In this document: positions 29,376 through 29,746 of the stretch, piece after piece
Numbering within the stretch: the first letter of the stretch is position 1
How the letters are laid out: each line of letters starts with the position of its first letter
Source of the DNA: an uncultured Treponema sp.
Lineage (GTDB): Bacteria > Spirochaetota > Spirochaetia > Treponematales > Treponemataceae
NCBI GenBank assembly: GCA_934667505.1
Contig: CAKULY010000025.1
Span: 1-29,746, forward strand
Direction of reading: 5' to 3'
Length of the DNA: 29,746 nucleotides
Program-made: the position numbers and the translations under genes
Notes under the pieces: model-generated
Databases searched by the model: none
What the model was told of the DNA's origin: nothing
The model's input: only the letters and a program-made list of their open reading frames with translations

Positions 29376-29746
29376 CTACAGCCCCTTAATCTGCTCTAAA
29401 GAAAGTCCTGTGCATTCGGAGATGGTGTTCAAGTCAATGCATTTTTTTATCATCTTCTTTGCGGTTTCAACGGCTTTGTTCAAAGCTCCTTCTGCAATTC
29501 CTTTAGACAGACCTTCCTTCAAGCCTTGAACTTTGCCGATTTCGCGGGCTTCCTCTTTCCATTCGGTGACTTGGTCTTCCCATAACATGTATTCGGCCCT
29601 CCATTTTTGGTGATTCTTGCATATGTCGACGGCTTCTTGAATCTTGTGCGTCAACAAATCTGTCGCCGACCTTTCTTTTACGAACTTCAAGAACGCCCTG
29701 ACTTTCGGCTCTTTCGCCTTTTCAAAGTCACTTGCATTATAAATCA
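29376..29746 (-). CDS. C-terminal part of an Rpn-family PD-(D/E)XK nuclease/putative transposase (partial)
   Basis: The frame runs off the right edge of the window, so only the last 123 or so codons are seen. The visible segment (VRAFLKFVKER, then WRAEYMLWEDQ, then a Glu/Gly/Lys-rich tail EGLSKGIAEGALNKAVETAKKM, ending in STG-like CTGLSLEQIKGL) is the typical C-terminal half of Rpn (recombination-promoting nuclease) proteins, often labelled as transposases. The catalytic PD-(D/E)XK core would lie outside the window. The internal TTG at 29690 is not a start. The stop is TAG. It is convergent with the AAA ATPase gene. Confidence 0.75.
   Translation of the reverse strand, partial: IYNASDFEKAKEPKVRAFLKFVKERSATDLLTHKIQEAVDICKNHQKWRAEYMLWEDQVTEWKEEAREIGKVQGLKEGLSKGIAEGALNKAVETAKKMIKKCIDLNTISECTGLSLEQIKGL

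Noticed and set aside
1..29746. CRISPR arrays, rRNA genes, intact insertion sequences or prophage structural genes
   Set aside because: No regular spaced direct repeats, rRNA sequence, complete transposase or phage morphogenesis genes were seen; the Rpn-family fragment at the right edge is incomplete.

Overview
The window looks like a chromosomal segment of a spirochaete, most likely a Treponema. It carries a periplasmic flagellin (FlaB) gene behind a sigma-28-type promoter, a FabV enoyl reductase of the Treponema denticola TER type, relaxed spirochaetal lipoboxes, many large outer-membrane-like proteins and low G+C content. I cannot name the species.

Layout. 1-1.1 kb: flaB (minus). 1.1-4.6 kb: an exported-protein/lipoprotein phosphoesterase pair (plus), then three minus-strand genes: a membrane zinc-ribbon protein, a ThyX-like protein and an HdeD-like membrane protein. 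4.8-5.1 kb: three tRNAs (Ser-UGA, Ser-GCU, Arg-GCG) with their own promoter and terminator. 5.13-6.26 kb: a candidate phenylalanine attenuator (Phe-rich leader peptide plus mutually exclusive hairpins) and pheA. 6.3-7.6 kb: a ThrE-type amino-acid exporter (minus). 7.7-9.7 kb: a three-gene ECF biotin transporter (bioY, bioM-like, bioN-like). 9.7-10.4 kb: dCMP deaminase and the 4.5S-type SRP RNA. 10.5-13.4 kb: the pyrimidine operon pyrB-pyrI-pyrC (minus). 13.4-16.5 kb: a 1026-residue secreted HELTH metallopeptidase with a probable propeller and a C-terminal membrane barrel. 16.7-21.1 kb: acyl-CoA synthetase, fabF and fabV, a lipid gene cluster (minus). 21.3-23.1 kb: an RluA-type pseudouridine synthase and an exported protein. 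23.1-27.0 kb: a highly expressed-looking outer membrane protein that lacks its 5' end, followed by two lipoproteins. 27.0-29.7 kb: an AT-rich accessory segment with a small HNH-like Cys protein, a small P-loop protein, a DUF4143-type AAA ATPase and the C-terminal end of an Rpn-family nuclease.

How the parts work together. The left two thirds is housekeeping metabolism (Phe, biotin uptake, pyrimidines, dUMP supply, fatty acids, translation and secretion RNAs). The right end is surface and mobile/defence-like material. Three themes cut across the window. First, several plus- and minus-strand genes have a good -10/-35 promoter placed so that transcription should begin at or within a few bases of the start codon (leaderless mRNAs), while other genes have clear Shine-Dalgarno sites. 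Second, a family of short intergenic palindromic repeats with a shared core recurs at least six times, mostly between convergent genes. Third, a 15-base hairpin motif followed by a T run recurs upstream of the acyl-CoA synthetase, fabF and a lipoprotein gene.

The most promising candidates for undescribed biology are the pheA leader, the leaderless promoter layout, the truncated outer membrane protein and the HNH-like/P-loop pair. All functions are read from sequence by eye; no database search was run.
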